Assembly (NCBI GenBank): GCA_022560735.1
Contig: JADFSO010000001.1
Location: forward strand, 1-64,000
DNA: 64,000 bases
Direction of reading: 5' to 3'
From: Pseudomonadota bacterium
GTDB taxonomy: Bacteria > Pseudomonadota > Gammaproteobacteria > Steroidobacterales > MnTg04
Shown here one piece after another: positions 53,545-61,998 of the stretch. The notes beneath the pieces were generated by a model, which did not search any database, had not been told where the DNA came from, and saw only the letters and a program-made list of their open reading frames with translations. Position 1 is the stretch's first letter, and each line of letters begins with the position of its first letter. Both the position numbers and the translations under genes were made by a program.

Positions 53545-53775
53545 TGAAGAAAAATTAACTTAAAAACAATGACTTAGCATTAGTGCATCGAACCTCGTGG
53601 TAGCGAAATGTAAAGAAAACCGACAGATTTCATGGTCTGAAAAAAAGACCGGCTGGTCCTCGATTCCATCGATGCCGTTCCATGATTTCGTATCTCCTAC
53701 GCGGGTACGGGCATGACTCCCTGCTGCGTATCTTGCCTTGCATGATTGTTGAGCGGCTCTTATGGTAAACATTCG

Positions 53776-53883
53776 ATGATCCTGAACTTTTCAAAAGCAG
53801 ATCGCGCGGAAGTCGTTGCCGATGCCAAGGTTGGTGAATTGCATAAACGGTGCCTGGCGCTGCCGGCGCCCGGGACCGGTTAA
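53776..53883 (+). CDS. Possible 35-residue leader ORF or truncated 5' segment
   Basis: ATG to TAA encodes MILNFSKADRAEVVADAKVG and a further 15 residues, with a normal codon mix. It is in the same frame as the membrane-protein gene that follows after only 12 bases. It may be a small protein, a translational leader, or the detached 5' end of that gene produced by a nonsense mutation. No strong ribosome site is visible. Confidence 0.35.
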   Translation: MILNFSKADRAEVVADAKVGELHKRCLALPAPGTG

Positions 53884-53895
53884 GGCTGGCGATTC

Positions 53896-54270
53896 TTGTT
53901 AGAGAGCTTTCAGAAATTCGCGTTGTTTCTAAGACCGGTCAAGCCGCTGGCTTTTGCCGGGCTGTTTCTTTTTGCCGTGATGTTCGTGTGGAATACGACC
54001 CTGGCCGCAGATGGATCGGGGGAGCGATGGGTGATTCCGTCGATTGTGGGCTTTCTCTGGGCGCTGTCGGTGTACAGTTTTATCGGCAGCTTCCAGCACG
54101 TACCCGTCAAAGCGGATTCGCGGGCTTCACTGCCGGCAAAACTAAAGGCTGTCTTGCGCCGCGCGCCTTACTGGGTCCTGGCTTGCCTGGCGCTGATCAG
54201 CAGCGCGGCTGTATTGATCCTGTCGTATCGCCTGTTCTCGGTCTGGTTCCACGATTTTGGCATTCCATAA
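53896..54270 (+). CDS. Small inner-membrane protein of unknown function
   Basis: A 124-residue protein with three likely membrane helices: PLAFAGLFLFAVMFVWNTTL, WVIPSIVGFLWALSVYSFIG and YWVLACLALISSAAVLILSY. A basic loop (AKLKAVLRRAP) between helices 2 and 3 should be cytosolic. The only possible starts after the in-frame TAA at 53881 are TTG 53896 or the internal ATG at residue 29, which would cut into helix 1, so TTG is preferred. Family not recognised. The TAA in the same frame just upstream raises the possibility of an interrupted longer gene. Confidence 0.65.
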   Translation: MLESFQKFALFLRPVKPLAFAGLFLFAVMFVWNTTLAADGSGERWVIPSIVGFLWALSVYSFIGSFQHVPVKADSRASLPAKLKAVLRRAPYWVLACLALISSAAVLILSYRLFSVWFHDFGIP

Positions 54271-54308
54271 GCCGCCAGCGATGGACTTCGAGCCGTGCAT
54301 GGGTTTCG

Positions 54309-54929
54309 TTATTGACCTTTTTCATGTACCTGCCTGCGCATCAGGGCTGCCAGTGCCTGGTGGTCTTTTCCTGAGGCCGATTCCAGGTTTGCGGCAAGAT
54401 GCTCAACCGCGTCGGCACCCAGGTGCTGGTCGAGTTTGAATTTGGCGGTGATGCAGTTCAGCGACAGGCTGAAGCCGATGATGCCAGCCAATTGTTTATC
54501 CGCATAGGCCGTTCTTGCCGGTCGCCACGGATTCGGCAGCGATGATTCATATTGCCGGCCAAGGCGGTCGACCAGCGCATACAGCTCGGCGGGGTCGGTA
54601 ATCAGCGCGGCAACCGCCTCTACGTGTACCACCGCGTAATTCCAGGTGGGCACCGTGTCCGACCGGTACCAGTTCGGCGACATGTACCCATGGGGTCCCG
54701 TGAAAATAGCGGTGCTGGTATTGCCCTCCAGGTATTCATGATGCCGGTTCGCCCTGGCCATGTGGCCGAGCAGCTGGTTTGTCTCCCGGTCGAGCAGCAA
54801 GGGCAGGTGGGTGATGCGGCATTCATCCCCGGCTGGAGTAACGAGTGTTGCAAAACCATGGTTTTCGATCACCGTCAGCGCCGCTTCGGGATTCGCCGCC
54901 GCGAATCGTTGCGGTACGTACATCGTCAT
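54309..54929 (-). CDS. PaiB-type FMN-binding protein/regulator
   Basis: A 206-residue protein of the PaiB family, with the split-barrel flavin-binding fold. It starts MYVPQRFAAANPEAALTVIENHGFATLV and has THLPLLLD, LLGHMARANRHHEYL, TAIFTGPHGYMSPNWY and PTWNYAVVHVEG-like text (PTWNYAVVHVEAVA). In Bacillus, PaiB is linked to repression of sporulation and protease genes; in gammaproteobacteria its role is unclear. Its ATG overlaps the stop of the AlaX gene by one base (TGATG), implying coupled translation. Confidence 0.92.
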   Translation of the reverse strand: MTMYVPQRFAAANPEAALTVIENHGFATLVTPAGDECRITHLPLLLDRETNQLLGHMARANRHHEYLEGNTSTAIFTGPHGYMSPNWYRSDTVPTWNYAVVHVEAVAALITDPAELYALVDRLGRQYESSLPNPWRPARTAYADKQLAGIIGFSLSLNCITAKFKLDQHLGADAVEHLAANLESASGKDHQALAALMRRQVHEKGQ

Positions 54930-55633
54930 CAGTCAGCCAGCTCCAGGTATACGCGGCGATTGCGCTTACCCTTTTTCTCGGTCTTGCTGATGATGACCCG
55001 GCCGATCTCGCTGCTGTTTTTGACGTGGGTGCCGGCGCAGGGTTGCAAGTCGAGGTCGCCGATTTTCAGCAGCCTGATTCTTTCCGAAGTACGCGGCGGT
55101 TTGACCGACAGCGTGCGAATCAGGTCCGGCCGCCGGTCCAGTTCTTCCCAGTCAGTCCAGATGGTTTCCGCCGCGTGCTCGCCTGCTATCAGTTGATTGA
55201 TTTTTTCAGTGACCGCTTCCTTGTCGATCGGGTCCTGCATATCAAAATCGAGCCGGCTTCGCCGTTCACCGATGGAGCCACCGGTGACGCCGTAGGGTAG
55301 CGCGACGCCGAGAAAGTGCAGGCTCGTATGCATACGCATCAGGCGATAGCGGCGCTGCCAATCGATCTCTATTTCCACCGCATCCCCTTCTGCGGGCAGT
55401 CCATGACCCGCTTCCGGTACATGCAGCGCTTCACGCGCGGGGCCGTAAATGGTATCGCTGATCGGCAAAACACGGCCATCGGCCAGTTTGAATGTGCCGG
55501 TGTCGCCGGGCTGGCCACCGCCTCGCGGATAAAAAATCGTTTGCTCGAGTACGATTCCGAGCTCGCTGACCCGCTTCACCCGGGTTTGGCAGGTGGTCAG
55601 ATACGCATCTTGCAGATACAGCAGTTCGGTCAT
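54929..55633 (-). CDS. Alanyl-tRNA editing protein (AlaX-like)
   Basis: A 234-residue stand-alone editing protein that deacylates mischarged Ser-tRNA(Ala) or Gly-tRNA(Ala). It has TIFYPRGGGQPGDTGTF (the family glycine-rich motif), the zinc site MHTSLHFL (HxxxH) and CAGTHV (Cys and His ligands). SIGERRSRLDFDMQ follows the first zinc motif. Length fits AlaX-M/L types without the C-terminal AlaRS domain. The ATG at 55633 is used instead of a TTG two codons earlier. It is coupled to the PaiB gene, a pairing whose biological reason is unknown. Confidence 0.92.
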   Translation of the reverse strand: MTELLYLQDAYLTTCQTRVKRVSELGIVLEQTIFYPRGGGQPGDTGTFKLADGRVLPISDTIYGPAREALHVPEAGHGLPAEGDAVEIEIDWQRRYRLMRMHTSLHFLGVALPYGVTGGSIGERRSRLDFDMQDPIDKEAVTEKINQLIAGEHAAETIWTDWEELDRRPDLIRTLSVKPPRTSERIRLLKIGDLDLQPCAGTHVKNSSEIGRVIISKTEKKGKRNRRVYLELAD

Positions 55634-55725
55634 CGTCAACCCCGTCTGTCATGGCGAGCCAGACAGGTGCATCTGGTAAATACTCGCGTCAAGGCTATGC
55701 TATACCGAAGCATGGGGAGGAAGAA

Positions 55726-56334
55726 ATGGCCGCGACTTCGAAAGAGCGCCTGATACTGCTGCTGTTGGTGCTTGGCGGCACGGCAATCAGCGGAGTCAGT
55801 CCGTATGACCGGCTGACATGGTGGCTGGAAGTGGCGCCGATACTCGTTGCCATCGCCATACTTGTGCCGACGGCCGATAGCTACCGGCTAACGCCGCTGT
55901 TGTACTGGCTGATGGCCGTTCATGCATTGCTGATGATGGTTGGCGGGCATTACACCTATGCCAATGTGCCGCTGGGTTTCTGGGTCCAGGACCTGTTCGA
56001 TCTCGCGCGCAATAATTACGATCGCCTTGGTCATTTCCTGCAGGGTTTTGTACCGGCAATGATCGCCAGGGAAGTCCTGTTGCGGAGTTCTCCGCTTGGC
56101 CGGGGCAAATGGCTGTTTTTCCTGGTCAGTTGCGTGACGCTGGCGATCAGCGCTTGCTATGAGTTCATCGAATGGTGGGTCGCGCTGATCATCGGCGGAC
56201 ATGCAGATGAGTTTCTCGCGACCCAGGGTGATATCTGGGACACCCAGTGGGACATGTTCCTCGCGCTGAGTGGCGCCATCAGCGCCCAGTTGTTGCTGGC
56301 CCGCGTCCAGGACAGGCAGCTCGAACGACTATAG
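55726..56334 (+). CDS. DUF2238-family membrane protein (YjdF-like)
   Basis: A 202-residue membrane protein with about six helices. Signature regions are WLEVAPILVAIAILV, LLYWLMAVHALLMMVGGHYTYANVPLGFW, NNYDRLGHFLQGFVPAMIAREVLLR and ISACYEFIEWWVALIIG followed by TQGDIWDTQWDMFLALSGA. Conserved His, Asp and Glu in NYDRLGHF, YEFIEW and GDIWDTQWDM line up as in the family and could bind a metal or phosphate. Function unknown. GGAGGAAGAA precedes the ATG. Confidence 0.88.
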   Translation: MAATSKERLILLLLVLGGTAISGVSPYDRLTWWLEVAPILVAIAILVPTADSYRLTPLLYWLMAVHALLMMVGGHYTYANVPLGFWVQDLFDLARNNYDRLGHFLQGFVPAMIAREVLLRSSPLGRGKWLFFLVSCVTLAISACYEFIEWWVALIIGGHADEFLATQGDIWDTQWDMFLALSGAISAQLLLARVQDRQLERL

Positions 56335-56391
56335 CCTGCGGGTCACAGTTTCCAATACCGTTTCAGGTCCGCCTGCGATCGTCTGCAAAAG

Positions 56392-56407
56392 TGTGACCCA
56401 GGTCACA
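56392..56407. promoter_or_regulatory. CRP/Vfr-type box upstream of the GGDEF/EAL gene
   Basis: TGTGA-CCCAGG-TCACA matches the CRP consensus at all ten key bases. It lies 137 bases before the GGDEF/EAL start codon. A TTAATC hexamer at 56430-56435 would give a start at about 56441, putting the box at -41.5. Confidence 0.75.
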
Positions 56408-56535
56408 AAAAATGTGCCCGTCTGGGCCCTTAATCCCAAAGCTGTGAACGACCGCACAACCAGATCTGGCGGGCGCTGGCATGGTGTCGGGTGGTATGGC
56501 GGCAGCTGAAAATCGATTATGGAAAACACACAGAC

Positions 56536-59364
56536 ATGACGCTTGACAGAAATTACATGCGCAGTACCGTCGCTCGCCGCGTGTTTACGCTGTTCCTGCT
56601 GGCCGCGCTGCTGCCGGTAATCGTCGCCGGTGTCTGGTCGCTGATCACCGTAAGTCGCCTGCTGACCGAGCAGGCAGAGGAGCGGCTCCAGGACAACGCG
56701 AAAACCCTCGGTGTTTCGGTGTACGAAAGGCTGGGGATGGCGGAAATGACGCTGAAAGAGCTGGCCCAGCAATATGAAATCGATAAAATCCGTTCCGGAA
56801 CTCCCATAGGCCAGCAGCAGTTCGGTGCCATCGCCATACTCAGCGACGCGGGGCTGACCGGCATCAGGGGCGACCTCGACAGCATTCCCGCTTTGAGCGA
56901 GCAAGGTCTCGCACATATCGCCAGCGGTCTTCCCCTTTTGCTCAGTCAGCATACGGCGGCGGATTTCGAACTGCTGTTGCTGACGGCAGCCGGTGACGAC
57001 GGCGAAATCCTGGTTGCGCGGCTGTTGCCCGAATACATTTGGGGCAATTCCCGCTATCTCCCGGGTCAGCACCAGATGTGCGTGCTGTCGAGCGATCGCA
57101 GCCCGCTGTACTGTTCGAGCGCTGACATGAAACTGGCACTGACCGAAGCCATGCCGGACAGCATTGCCGCGGATGGCGATGGCTCGGCTCACTGGCGACA
57201 GAATGATCGGAAACTACTCGGTCAGACCTGGCAGGTTGAACTCGAAGCTCATTTCGGGCACGAGCCCTGGGTGCTGATTATCGGCAGGCCCGATCACGAG
57301 GTGCTGGCCGATGTCACCGATTTCCGCGTGGTTTTTGTTACGGTTTTTCTTGCCGCGTTGCTGATTGCGGCGTTAATCAGCAGGTGGCAAATCAGGAAGC
57401 GCATGGTGCCGCTTGAAAAACTGGCCATTTATGCCGGTCATGTCTCAAACAAGAGATTCCATGAGCCGCTCGATGTGGATAGCGGTGACGAATTCGAAGG
57501 CCTGGCGGACAGCCTGCGTGAGATGTCACGCGGTCTGGCCAGCCATTTTTCCATTCTCGCCACGATGTCGGATGTCGACCGAAAAATACTGAGTTCGCCG
57601 GAGCCGGGCGCAGTCGTCGATATCGTTTTGTCACGGCTTCGCGATATCGTGCCATGCCACAACGCGGTGGTTACCGTGCTGGATCGTGCGGCGCCGAAAA
57701 TGGCGCAAAACTACCTGCTGCTGGCCGGCGAGGAGCAAAGCAAAACCAAACGGATAAAGATCGATCGGGATCTCGAGCTGATGTTCAGTGACGCGCAGGC
57801 TGGAATTTTTCTGGATCGGGAGAAGCCGCCGGGATTTTGCCAGGCCCTGGTCGGCGATGGCGCTGACAGCATGTTCTGCGTGCCGATTATCAAAGGTGAA
57901 AAGATCTATGGTGTCTTGACCCTGGGTTACAGCGAGTCGCCGGAACTGGATGGCGAACTGATGCACCAGGCATCGGAGATATGCGGGCGCCTCGCGTTGG
58001 CGATGGCAACGGTTGAGCGCGATGAGCAGTTGTACCACCAGGCGCACTTCGACAACCTGACCGGCCTGGCCAACAGGCAGCTTTTCGCGCAGCGTTTGAA
58101 CATGGAAATCCGCAGGGCGGAGCGCGACCGTAGCATGCTCGCACTGTTGTTCATCGATCTGGATAATTTCAAAATCATCAATGACGTCCGCGGGCACAGT
58201 GCCGGCGATCAGTTGATTCGCAAGGTTGCGGAGCGGCTGGGCGAGCGGGTCCGGGACAGCGATCTGATATCGCGATTGGGTGGCGACGAATTTACCATCC
58301 TGCTTTCCACGATCGATGGAGAGGAGGATGTCGGCCGCATTGCCAAGGAGATTCTCGAAAGCCTGCAGAAGCCGTTTACCATCGATGGCAGCCAGCATTT
58401 CATCAGCGCAAGTATCGGGGTCACCCTGTATCCGGGTGACGGCAGAACAGTGGAAGAATTGTTGCGCAATGCCGACACGGCGATGTACCGGGCCAAGGAA
58501 GCGGGTCGTGATCAGTGCATGTTCTTCCAGGAAGAAATGAATCTCGCGGCGGTGCGCAGGGTAAGGCTGGAAAGCCAGCTGCGCACCGTCGTGGAGAGCG
58601 GCGGGATGAAAATGCATTTCCAGCCGCTGCTGGATTCGCAAACGCAGGAAGTTGTCGGAGCGGAGGCGTTGATGCGCTGGCCGGTTTCCAGTGAGCGAAT
58701 GACCTCACCCGATGAATTTATCCCGGTGGCCGAAGAGACCGGGTTGATCGTGCCATTGGGTTATGGCGCGTTGGAAGAAGCATGCCGGGCCATGATCATC
58801 TGGCGATCCAAGGGCATCGAATTGGAAAGCATCGCCGTAAATGTCTCGCCGCGACAGTTTAACGAGCCCGGCTTTGTCAGCGAAGTCCTGGCGATTCTCG
58901 ATCGGCATGGGCTCGAGCCCCGTTTTCTGGAGCTCGAGATTACCGAAAGGCTGCTCCTCGAAGAGGTGCAGCGCATCCACATGGTTCTCGAAGAGCTATG
59001 CCGCCACGAAATTCGCCTGGCTATCGATGACTTTGGAACGGGTTATTCAGCGCTTGGCTATTTGCGCCGCTATCCTGTGCAGACCATCAAAATCGATCGC
59101 AGTTTCGTGCATGAGATCGACCAGGCTGAAAGCCCGCAAAAACTCACTCGCGCGATTATCGCTATGAGTCATGGTCTTGGCAAAAGGGTGGTCGCCGAGG
59201 GAGTGGAAAACCAGAAACAGTACGAGGTGCTGGCGGCGCAAGGCTGCGATCTCGTGCAAGGCCACTTGTTCAGCCATGCAATGCCGGTCGATACATTTGC
59301 CAGCTATGTCAGAAAACAGAATGGCAAAGTGATGATGAAGGCCCTGATAGCCGGCGATACATAG
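56536..59364 (+). CDS. Membrane GGDEF/EAL sensor protein
   Basis: A 942-residue inner-membrane protein. Two helices (VFTLFLLAALLPVIVAGVWSLI near 17-38 and VVFVTVFLAALLIAALI near 265-285) bracket a periplasmic sensor domain. HAMP follows (~285-340), then a GAF-like domain (~345-500) and GGDEF (~515-670) with RLGGDEF and an upstream RxxD-like region. The EAL domain (~680-930) has intact EALMRW, NVSPRQF, LEITERLL, IDDFGTGYSALGYL, IKIDRSFV and VVAEGVEN. Both catalytic sites look complete, so it may make and break cyclic-di-GMP. A perfect CRP box upstream suggests control by cyclic AMP. The start is ATG 56536; an upstream GTG is less likely. Confidence 0.93.
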   Translation: MTLDRNYMRSTVARRVFTLFLLAALLPVIVAGVWSLITVSRLLTEQAEERLQDNAKTLGVSVYERLGMAEMTLKELAQQYEIDKIRSGTPIGQQQFGAIAILSDAGLTGIRGDLDSIPALSEQGLAHIASGLPLLLSQHTAADFELLLLTAAGDDGEILVARLLPEYIWGNSRYLPGQHQMCVLSSDRSPLYCSSADMKLALTEAMPDSIAADGDGSAHWRQNDRKLLGQTWQVELEAHFGHEPWVLIIGRPDHEVLADVTDFRVVFVTVFLAALLIAALISRWQIRKRMVPLEKLAIYAGHVSNKRFHEPLDVDSGDEFEGLADSLREMSRGLASHFSILATMSDVDRKILSSPEPGAVVDIVLSRLRDIVPCHNAVVTVLDRAAPKMAQNYLLLAGEEQSKTKRIKIDRDLELMFSDAQAGIFLDREKPPGFCQALVGDGADSMFCVPIIKGEKIYGVLTLGYSESPELDGELMHQASEICGRLALAMATVERDEQLYHQAHFDNLTGLANRQLFAQRLNMEIRRAERDRSMLALLFIDLDNFKIINDVRGHSAGDQLIRKVAERLGERVRDSDLISRLGGDEFTILLSTIDGEEDVGRIAKEILESLQKPFTIDGSQHFISASIGVTLYPGDGRTVEELLRNADTAMYRAKEAGRDQCMFFQEEMNLAAVRRVRLESQLRTVVESGGMKMHFQPLLDSQTQEVVGAEALMRWPVSSERMTSPDEFIPVAEETGLIVPLGYGALEEACRAMIIWRSKGIELESIAVNVSPRQFNEPGFVSEVLAILDRHGLEPRFLELEITERLLLEEVQRIHMVLEELCRHEIRLAIDDFGTGYSALGYLRRYPVQTIKIDRSFVHEIDQAESPQKLTRAIIAMSHGLGKRVVAEGVENQKQYEVLAAQGCDLVQGHLFSHAMPVDTFASYVRKQNGKVMMKALIAGDT

Positions 59365-59373
59365 GCGGTCGCC

Positions 59374-61260
59374 TTATTGCCCTGATTGCCGGCGTCTTCG
59401 AAAGGCGAGCAGGGCAAGCGTCAGCAGCGTGATCAGCGCTGGCATCAGGGCGATATTGATCAGCCGCAGGTTGCGCCCGAGTCTTTCGATGTCTCTGTCG
59501 AGGTCGTGTCTGACCTGGCGCAACTCCTTTCGGATCTCCGATCGTTTGCTGTTGTACTGGGCAATTTCCGCGTTTTGTTCGTCGCTGAGTGTCAGGATCT
59601 GACTACCCGGCTGTTCAGCCTGTAATTCGCTCAGCGCAGTCTCGGTTTCCGCGAGTTTTGCCTGCAGTTCCTGCTCTTTCGCACGGAACTGCTGATCGGC
59701 CATCCGCCGCAGTGTTTCTACTTTTTCGAACGGTCGGGAAAAACTGGCTCGGCCCCTGATACTGATCAGGGCTTCGTTGCCACCGAGATTGTCGAGCGCA
59801 TTGGCGACAAAATCGCCGTTGTTGGCAAATTTTGACAGCATGCTCTGGCCAAAGAAATTACTCACTTGCACCCACAGGTGGTTAGCCAGCATGTCCGCAT
59901 CGCCGACCAGGATGATATTGACCGGCTCAAGGGATTCCGCCACGTGGGCAGCTTTGGCAGCGTCCGGGTTAGCGGGCGGTTGGTCGCCGAAAGCGGAGTG
60001 CACCTGGCCGCTGAGTCGCGCGGCAATAACGTATGATTGCCCGGTGGGTTCATAGCCGTCCAGCAGCGTGTCCACATCCTGCAGGTAAAAGAACCGGCCG
60101 ATTGGCAGCAAAACAGAATCTTCGGTCGAAAACAGCAAGGGCTGTAAAGTCGTGGTGGCGTCATCGGCCAGCGTGAAATGCCCGCTCAAGGCGACGTTGA
60201 CATTGCTCAATAAACCAGTCAGCACGTCTTCATCGTTCATTTGCGCAGTGCCGAGCCCGAGCATGCCGATGTGCTCGACCGGCCGTCGCCCGCGCGCATT
60301 GACGACCAGCGCAAGCTGCCGGTCAACTACGACCTGCGTCGGGTCGAACTGCACGCCCCAGGCTGCAAACAATTCGGGAATACTCGAGCTTGTGTCGCCC
60401 AGATTTTCATTGAACGGGTTCCGCAGATTGCTGGCGGTGGTATCGGTTTCCGCCAGCGGATCGACAAACACGATCAGGCGCCCGCCCTTGAGAACGAACT
60501 GATCGATCGCATATAACGTGGCCGTCGGCAGTTGCTTGGGATGCACCAGCATCAGCACATCGATGTCCGGCTCGATCTCCAGGCTGTCTCTTGGCAACGC
60601 ACGAATCTCGAACATTTCGCTGATTGCTGCATACACGGCCCAGGGCTGCTCCGGCATTCGGGTCGCCGGATTCCAGCCGCCGGCAAGCGGCAACTCGCTA
60701 AGCAAGCCGATGACGACCCGTTGCGGGTGGCTCAGCGTGTAGATCAGCTTGCTCAGGTCGTATTCGAGGAATTGCTCGTTGCGTTGTTGAAACGCCGGTA
60801 CGATGATAACGTCATCTAAATCGTTGGTGCCTACCAGCCCGAAGTAAACAGAACCGACCCCGCGACCTGCCTGCATAGGTTGCAAGCCATAGTTTAGCGC
60901 CTGATCTTCTTCTTCCGAAAACGGCAGCGGATCGACAATCTGCAGCTCGATCATTCCACCCGAACGCTGTACGTATTCCTCGAGCATTTCCCTGACGCGG
61001 TTTGCATAGATCCTGGTGGCGGGAAGTTTTCTGGTCGCTTCTTCGGAGAAAAAGAATCGCAGGGTCAACGGTTGCTCGATTGCCGAGAGAATTTTCGCGG
61101 TGCCGGCCGATACGCTGTACAGACCGTTTTCTGTCAAGTCCAGGCGCATACCCTTGAGAAAGGTATTGCTCAGCAGGATCAGGAAAACAAAAACGGCCGC
61201 GACGCCAAGCAGCGAGAACGTCCCCGTTGTTTTTTGCGCAATGGGTTTGGAGTCGCTCAT
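59374..61260 (-). CDS. GldG-family ABC-exporter auxiliary protein
   Basis: A 628-residue protein with an N-terminal helix (FSLLGVAAVFVFLILLSNTFL), the family start GMRLDLTENGLYSVSAGTAKIL, a large periplasmic ABC-type-2-auxiliary domain (LTLRFFFSEEATRK..., DVLMLVHPKQLPTATLYAIDQFVLKGGRLIVFVDPLAE) and a C-terminal coiled segment before a second helix (LINIALMPALITLLTLALLAF). GldG partners GldA/GldF. In Bacteroidetes this trio supports gliding, but in proteobacteria it is a transporter of unknown cargo. The gene follows the permease by 3 bases. Confidence 0.93.
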   Translation of the reverse strand: MSDSKPIAQKTTGTFSLLGVAAVFVFLILLSNTFLKGMRLDLTENGLYSVSAGTAKILSAIEQPLTLRFFFSEEATRKLPATRIYANRVREMLEEYVQRSGGMIELQIVDPLPFSEEEDQALNYGLQPMQAGRGVGSVYFGLVGTNDLDDVIIVPAFQQRNEQFLEYDLSKLIYTLSHPQRVVIGLLSELPLAGGWNPATRMPEQPWAVYAAISEMFEIRALPRDSLEIEPDIDVLMLVHPKQLPTATLYAIDQFVLKGGRLIVFVDPLAETDTTASNLRNPFNENLGDTSSSIPELFAAWGVQFDPTQVVVDRQLALVVNARGRRPVEHIGMLGLGTAQMNDEDVLTGLLSNVNVALSGHFTLADDATTTLQPLLFSTEDSVLLPIGRFFYLQDVDTLLDGYEPTGQSYVIAARLSGQVHSAFGDQPPANPDAAKAAHVAESLEPVNIILVGDADMLANHLWVQVSNFFGQSMLSKFANNGDFVANALDNLGGNEALISIRGRASFSRPFEKVETLRRMADQQFRAKEQELQAKLAETETALSELQAEQPGSQILTLSDEQNAEIAQYNSKRSEIRKELRQVRHDLDRDIERLGRNLRLINIALMPALITLLTLALLAFRRRRQSGQ

Positions 61261-61263
61261 GGC

Positions 61264-61998
61264 CTAGTCTGCTTTCTTCAGGTTGAGTACGATGGTGCTC
61301 GCATAAAGCCAGCTTGCAATCAGCACGGCAAAAAAGACGATATCCCGCAGATCGATCACGCCCTTGGACAGCGCCTGGAAGTGAGTCAAAAAACTGAATG
61401 AAGCAACGGTGTCCACGATTAACTGGGGAAGCCAGCCATGCAGGACATCGAGAACCAGCCCAAAGCCACTGAGCAGGAAAAGAAAGCACACGACGATCGT
61501 AATGATGAAAGCGATAACCTGGTTGCGCGTAGCAGCCGATATGCAAACGCCGATCGCCATGAAGCCACCTGCCAACAGCAAGCTGCCCAGGTAGGCCGTG
61601 ACGATGGCGCCATTATCCGGCTGACCCAGATAGTTCACGGTAATCCAGATCGGGAAGGTCAGCGCCAGCGCGATTGCCGAGAAGGTCCAGGCCGCGAGAA
61701 ATTTCCCCAGGGTCGCCTGCCAAAGGGTCAGCGGCAGGCAAAGCAACAGCTCGATGCTGCCGCTGCTGCGTTCCTCGGCCCACAAGCGCATCGAAATTGC
61801 CGGGATCAGGAACAGGTATAGCCACGGGTGAAAGCTGAAAAAGGACGCCAGGTCGGCCTGGCCGCGCGCAAAAAAATTACCCAGGTAAAAAGTGAAGGCG
61901 CCCGAAAGCAGTTGGAATATTACAATGAAAACGAAAGCCAGCGGCGTTGAAAAATAAGCCGCGAGTTCTCTTTTGAAAATGATCCTGATCTGGCTCAT
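61264..61998 (-). CDS. ABC-2-type permease (GldF-like)
   Basis: A 244-residue permease with six helices, starting IIFKRELAAYFSTPLAFVFIVIFQLLSGAFTFYL and including MRLWAEERSSGSIELLLCLPLTLWQATLGKFLAAWTF, a family signature. Its start shares ATGA with the ATPase stop (4-base overlap), and the GldG gene follows by 3 bases, so the three form one operon. Cargo unknown. Confidence 0.93.
   Translation of the reverse strand: MSQIRIIFKRELAAYFSTPLAFVFIVIFQLLSGAFTFYLGNFFARGQADLASFFSFHPWLYLFLIPAISMRLWAEERSSGSIELLLCLPLTLWQATLGKFLAAWTFSAIALALTFPIWITVNYLGQPDNGAIVTAYLGSLLLAGGFMAIGVCISAATRNQVIAFIITIVVCFLFLLSGFGLVLDVLHGWLPQLIVDTVASFSFLTHFQALSKGVIDLRDIVFFAVLIASWLYASTIVLNLKKAD

Larger units (their letters stand above)
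53306..53775. other. Long leader/intergenic region upstream of the S9 peptidase
   Basis: No supported gene lies in these 470 bases. On the minus strand they hold a sigma54-type promoter match (53529-53544), about 90 bases further a hairpin terminator (53428-53453), then 122 bases to the peptidase start. This arrangement would yield either a small RNA or an attenuated leader for the peptidase. The stretch 53545-53680 is AT-rich and would suit an upstream activator or IHF site. A 70-codon open frame on the minus strand (53560-53772) lacks a ribosome site and protein-like composition. Confidence 0.5.

Noticed and set aside
53634..53650. GGTCT-N7-AGACC hairpin
   Set aside because: Five-base stem with no T-run after it; insufficient as a terminator or operator.
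53560..53772. 70-codon minus-strand open frame in the S9 peptidase leader
   Set aside because: No ribosome site; the C-terminal half has no protein-like pattern, and AT-rich promoter-type sequence lies within it.
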